DNA of 64,000 bases from Diphasiastrum complanatum (taxonomy: Eukaryota; Streptophyta; Lycopodiopsida; Lycopodiales; Lycopodiaceae), in contig CM055110.1 of the NCBI GenBank assembly GCA_029204225.1, positions 35,613,239-35,677,238 of the forward strand, read 5' to 3'. Position numbers and translations under genes: made by a program. The notes under the pieces were generated by a model. It saw only the letters and a program-made list of their open reading frames with translations. It was not told where the DNA came from and ran no database searches. Shown piece by piece: positions 60,471 through 64,000 of the stretch (position 1 is its first letter; the number at the start of each line of letters is the position of its first letter).

Positions 60471-61290
60471 AGATTTGTCATAGGGACTGCTATCTGAGCA
60501 TATTCCTTGACAAATCGTCTGTAATATCCCGCCAGACCAAGAAAGATTTGAAGTTCCAAAATATTCTGAGGTCTCAGCCAACTGAGTATGGCTTTAACCT
60601 TATTTGGGTCCATCTTAATCCCATCTGAAGAGATAATGTGACCCAAATATGCTACTTCTTCAACGAAGAATTCACACTTGGATTGTTTAGCATAAAGCTT
60701 ATGCTTTCTGAGCAGTCGAAACACCTTTCTGAGGTGTTTTAGATGCTCCTTCCTCGTTTTTGCTGTAGACGAGGATGTCATCTAAAAATACGACTACAAA
60801 CTTACCCAAGTATGGTCTGAGGACACTGTTCATCAAGGTCATAAGGTAGCTGGAGCATTTGTGAGCCCAAATGGCATCACCTTAAACTCATAATGACCGT
60901 GACGAGTCCTAAAAAGCTGTTTTCGAGACATCTTCCGATTTTATACGGACTTGATGATATCCCGATCTGAGGTCTATTTTGCTGAAAAACTTAGCCCCGT
61001 CGAGTTGATCAAACAACTCGTACTGCTCGAGGCATAGGTATTTATCTTAATTGTGACTTTATTGAGGGCTCTGTAATCTACGCAAAGACGCAGAGACCCC
61101 TCTTTCTTTTTCACCAATAGGACTTGGTGAGGCCCATGGTGTGAACTACTGGTCTGAATTTGGCTTTCCCAAGATAGTCTGTTAACTGCCTAGTTATTTC
61201 TTCATCCTCTGTTCGGCTGACCCGATACGGAGGTTTAGAAACAGGTGCTGTACCTGGTACTAAGGTTTATTACATGATCTACCTCTCTGT
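60395..61290 (-). pseudogene. Gyp1c reverse transcriptase, frameshifted
   Basis: The C-terminal third is readable ([52 protein letters not shown]). Above about 60,770 the nucleotide sequence still aligns with Gyp1b but single-base insertions and deletions occur every 30-100 bp, breaking every frame, including that of the catalytic FLDD. Confidence 0.8.
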
Positions 61291-62100
61291 AGGTGGTAAA
61301 CCATGTGGCAAATCTTCAGGAAAAACATCTTTAAATTTAGACAATAAAGTTTCTAATTTACTGATTTTCTGCTGAATAGAACTGGAAATAGAAACTTCAG
61401 GAATAAACTGAAAGTCACATAAGAATACCTGATGGTCTTCGTCTCCGATTAGCTGACAGAGCTCTGAACTGCAGACCATAAGAGGCTGTTGGGAACATCA
61501 TGCTCCCCATGCAACTGGATCTCTCGGCCTTTATACTGAAAGCTGAGGGTGTTCTCCTGATAGTTTCTGTGGAGGGAAGGTCCTAAACTGTAGAGCCAAT
61601 CTCTCCCGAGAACAATGTCTGTTCGATTCCAGGTGCATTATCTGAAAGTTTATTTCATCTTGGTACCCCTGAATACCAGATTTAACTTACTTTACCATAG
61701 TTTCCCATATTTTTTTATTCTTTCACCCTTAGCTAATGAAACTATGTACCTATGCTGACTAGGTACTTCTGTAGTTTAAGCTTTTTAACCAGGTGTGGTT
61801 GATGAAATATGGGTTGCCCCATCATCAACCATGACCTCTTACTGACTGTTACCAACTTTCCCATGCATACGTACTAGGTCATGCGGCCCAAAGCTGAAGG
61901 TCTCGCTAGCATTGCAAGAGGTCAGCTGGCAACAGTGTCATGATCTTCATGATACACTTTGATCTCGGAAGCTGCCGAGTTACTGGGGAAACATACAGTC
62001 TGAACAAGATGAACTTGTTTTTTATCTTTTTAGTGAAAGGCCCCTTGGGACACTGTCTGACTGTGTGTCCCTTTGCCCATTACACACAAAGCACAAACGT
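61279..62100 (-). pseudogene. Gyp1c protease region, frameshifted
   Basis: A 66-residue frame (61,279-61,479, [20 protein letters not shown]) and nucleotide similarity across the protease and zinc knuckle (61,800-62,090) are clear. About fifteen small indels relative to Gyp1b disrupt the frame. Confidence 0.75.
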
Positions 62101-63135
62101 TCTTGTTTGGCTTTCTCAAAATCATCTGGTTTAATGGGCTGTATGATGAAGGGCGTTTCTGAGAGCTTCACCTTTAAATTTATCTTCTTTCTTTCTTTTT
62201 AAAAATTTCTTTTTAAATTGAAAGTCTTTCTGAGGAAGCTGCTCAGAAAGTGGTTGCTGTCGTCGCTCTCTTCCTACCCACCTGAATCATCATAGATTTG
62301 AGCATATCTGAGAGCTTGCTCAAGGGTAGTAGGCGAGTTTCTCTGGACCTCTACTTTATATTCATCTTGAGGCCACGGACAATCCCCTGATTTTTTGATA
62401 GTCATCCATATTTTTAATCTTTAAAATTGCCTCTCGATACTCGCGAGATATATTGGATGAGGGACTTGTCCTTTACTGTTCTTTCCCAGGCTTCCCAGGC
62501 TCTATTCAAGTTCATTCTCTGGTAGAAATTCTCTAGGAAAGGCTTCTCTCAAAAGCTTTCCATGACCGGGGAGTCTGCCCAGTCTCCTGGAGATTATAAA
62601 CCACCACTTATAGGCATAGGCCCTAAAGAAAGACTGGCCTCAATTGCTTGCAAATGGTCAGGGGGTCTGTTTAAGAGCATGAATGTTCTTCCATTTGTCT
62701 GAGGAGAAGGTTTGTAGAATATCTGCATTTCTATCCTTCTCTCCCCATTAAAAAGTAGTAGGCTTTAAATCTTTAAAAACACTGGGGTGAGACCGTAAAG
62801 TCTCACCCGAAACTGATGGAAGTGGAGAAGGGGATAACTGAGAAGTGGAGGGAAGGCTTCCTTTCGCGGAGCTCAAAATCAAGTTTTTGAGTTCAGCGAA
62901 CGAGTCGTCACACTGGACTTGAAATTGGCTAATGCCAGCTTCAGTTCATCCACTTCTGTTACCATTGGAGGAACTGCTCCTTGGGTAACCAGTTCGTCGA
63001 GTTCTTTCGGCGAACTGTTCGCTGGTTTCTACTTTCCATGGGTTCCTTCCCTTTTCTGTAAGCCAAGGCTTCTGTTTCAAGTTCGTCGAAGCCTCTCTCC
63101 TGGGGTTGATCAGGTCCCTGAGGAGTGGTCATCTT
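62100..63135 (-). pseudogene. Gyp1c gag, frameshifted
   Basis: Collinear with Gyp1b gag from the basic tail to the start codon (63,131 region, CAT in GTGGTCATC). Small indels are numerous, so no long frame survives. Confidence 0.75.
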
Positions 63136-63925
63136 CGAAACTGAAAGAGAGCTACCTTAACTTCTGAAGGAAAAAAGTCTAAAAGACTAATTTACAACTA
63201 TACAAGGGAAAGGAAAGATGAACTTAGCTGTTTCTGAGGACTGTACTTCCAAAGAAAGAATGAGAGGAACCCTTTCAGCTCTTTTTCCCCAAAATATCAG
63301 ACCTGCTGTTCCGAAAAAATGCCAGTTTGAGGCTTCAAAACGGTACTAAATTTCCGGTTTTTTGAGGATAGTAGCTCGCTGGTCTGATTGCAATCCAACT
63401 TGTCCCACAAAAAAGGCAAAATCTGAAGTCCAAAAAACCCTTCTGAGTTCTGAAATTCAGAAGTCTCACTACTCGCTGATCTGGTAGAAATCCTCTTGCT
63501 CCAAATCTCTGACGTTGGGGCCCAAAAACTTGTTTGAAAAACCAGAGTTTTCAGAAGCACTGGCAGCGCTGGCCCTTGCTCCTCTTTTTTGGCTTCCAAC
63601 TCGCTGAAAACCAGTAACTTTTTCCCTGGAAATCGGATGTAGGTCTCTGACTGTACAGCGATGGAGGTGCTGGCTTCTTCCTACTCTAATTTCGCTGGGA
63701 AAACTAGAAGAATCCTCTGAAGTCAGTGAGAAACAGCTGTTTTTTCAGCGAGTTACCTACACTTGGAATCTGACTCCTTGCTACTGTGATTTCTCAGTGG
63801 AAATCAGAAGTTTGAAGGCTGCTCCTACAGCGATCCTCCTCCTCTATTCCTCTCTGAGAATCTGAGAAACACTTCCTATCTGATAGCTTTCTCTACTACT
63901 GTCCTGAACTCCCTAGGATGGAGAT
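63136..63925 (-). repeat. Gyp1c leader: ~91-bp ladder
   Basis: Ladder cores on the plus strand (CGCTGG or CG plus variant) at 63,377, 63,474, 63,567, 63,659, 63,749 and 63,831; spacings 97, 93, 92, 90 and 82. No ORF of a known family. Confidence 0.75.
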
Positions 63926-64000
63926 GGCTCTGATACCAGTGTAATAGATCCTAACACCACAGTAGGGCAAACACTAACTGATCCACCCAACCTTGCCTAC
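63926..64000 (-). mobile_element. Gyp1c PBS and start of 5' LTR (partial)
   Basis: The PBS is TGGTATCAGAGCC on the minus strand at 63,926-63,938; the LTR starts at 63,940 and continues beyond the window. Confidence 0.9.

Larger units (their letters stand above)
57974..64000 (-). mobile_element. Gyp1c: gypsy element, 5' LTR runs off the window
   Basis: Same family as Gyp1b. Left LTR 57,974-58,331, right LTR from 63,940 to the window end. All domains can be traced. The last 5-mer before it is CCTCC; the matching copy would be outside the window. It lies in the kinase intron upstream of the DFG exon, same orientation as the gene. Confidence 0.93.

Overview
The window looks like nuclear DNA of a land plant with a large, transposon-rich genome. 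Three things support this. Nearly all recognisable coding sequence is Ty1/copia or Ty3/gypsy LTR-retrotransposon. Every primer-binding site I can read is complementary to the plant initiator tRNA-Met 3' end. One host gene is a plant LysM receptor-like kinase with spliceosomal introns. Very long intron insertions and (GA)n arrays would suit a fern or gymnosperm, but I cannot name the species. Element names (Gyp1a-c, Gyp2, Cop1-3, R1) are my own labels.

Layout. 0-11.6 kb is a patchwork: the end of an unidentified coiled-coil ORF, a decayed hAT-like (DUF659) transposase, long (GA)n arrays, GC-rich perfect hairpins, a tRNA-headed SINE-like unit, and fragments of gypsy and copia elements. 11.6-13.2 kb is a G/T-skewed, pseudo-repetitive tract. 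13.2-18.7 kb is an unclassified repeat (R1) interrupted by the chromovirus-type gypsy element Gyp1a. 19.3-35.1 kb is a three-level nest: copia Cop1 contains gypsy Gyp2 (target duplication AGGAA), which contains copia Cop2 (target duplication GTACA). 35.1-37.3 kb holds an alternating purine-pyrimidine tract, a TTAGGC/TTAGGG-like array and small duplications.

38.1-64 kb is best read as one host locus on the minus strand, a LysM receptor-like kinase of LYK3 type. Its last four exons are at 55,494-55,591, 55,045-55,198, 52,542-52,640 and 38,108-38,272. Phases and splice sites agree at every junction. The last intron is about 14.3 kb because it holds full-length Gyp1b (target duplication CATAG) and an internally rearranged copia (Cop3). 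The intron upstream of the first visible exon holds Gyp1c, which runs off the window, so the 5' part of the gene lies beyond 64 kb.

The least described features are in non-coding parts. The leaders of all three Gyp1 copies carry a decayed tandem repeat with a core recurring about every 91 bp. A related core at about 70-bp spacing occurs near 1.1-1.4 kb, and more weakly near 5.9-6.5 kb. Two gypsy families start their LTRs with a palindrome. Most elements that can be assessed have lost reverse transcriptase, and in Cop2 it is replaced by about 1.1 kb of unrecognised sequence. All three nonsense codons checked in Gyp1b are CAG to TAG.
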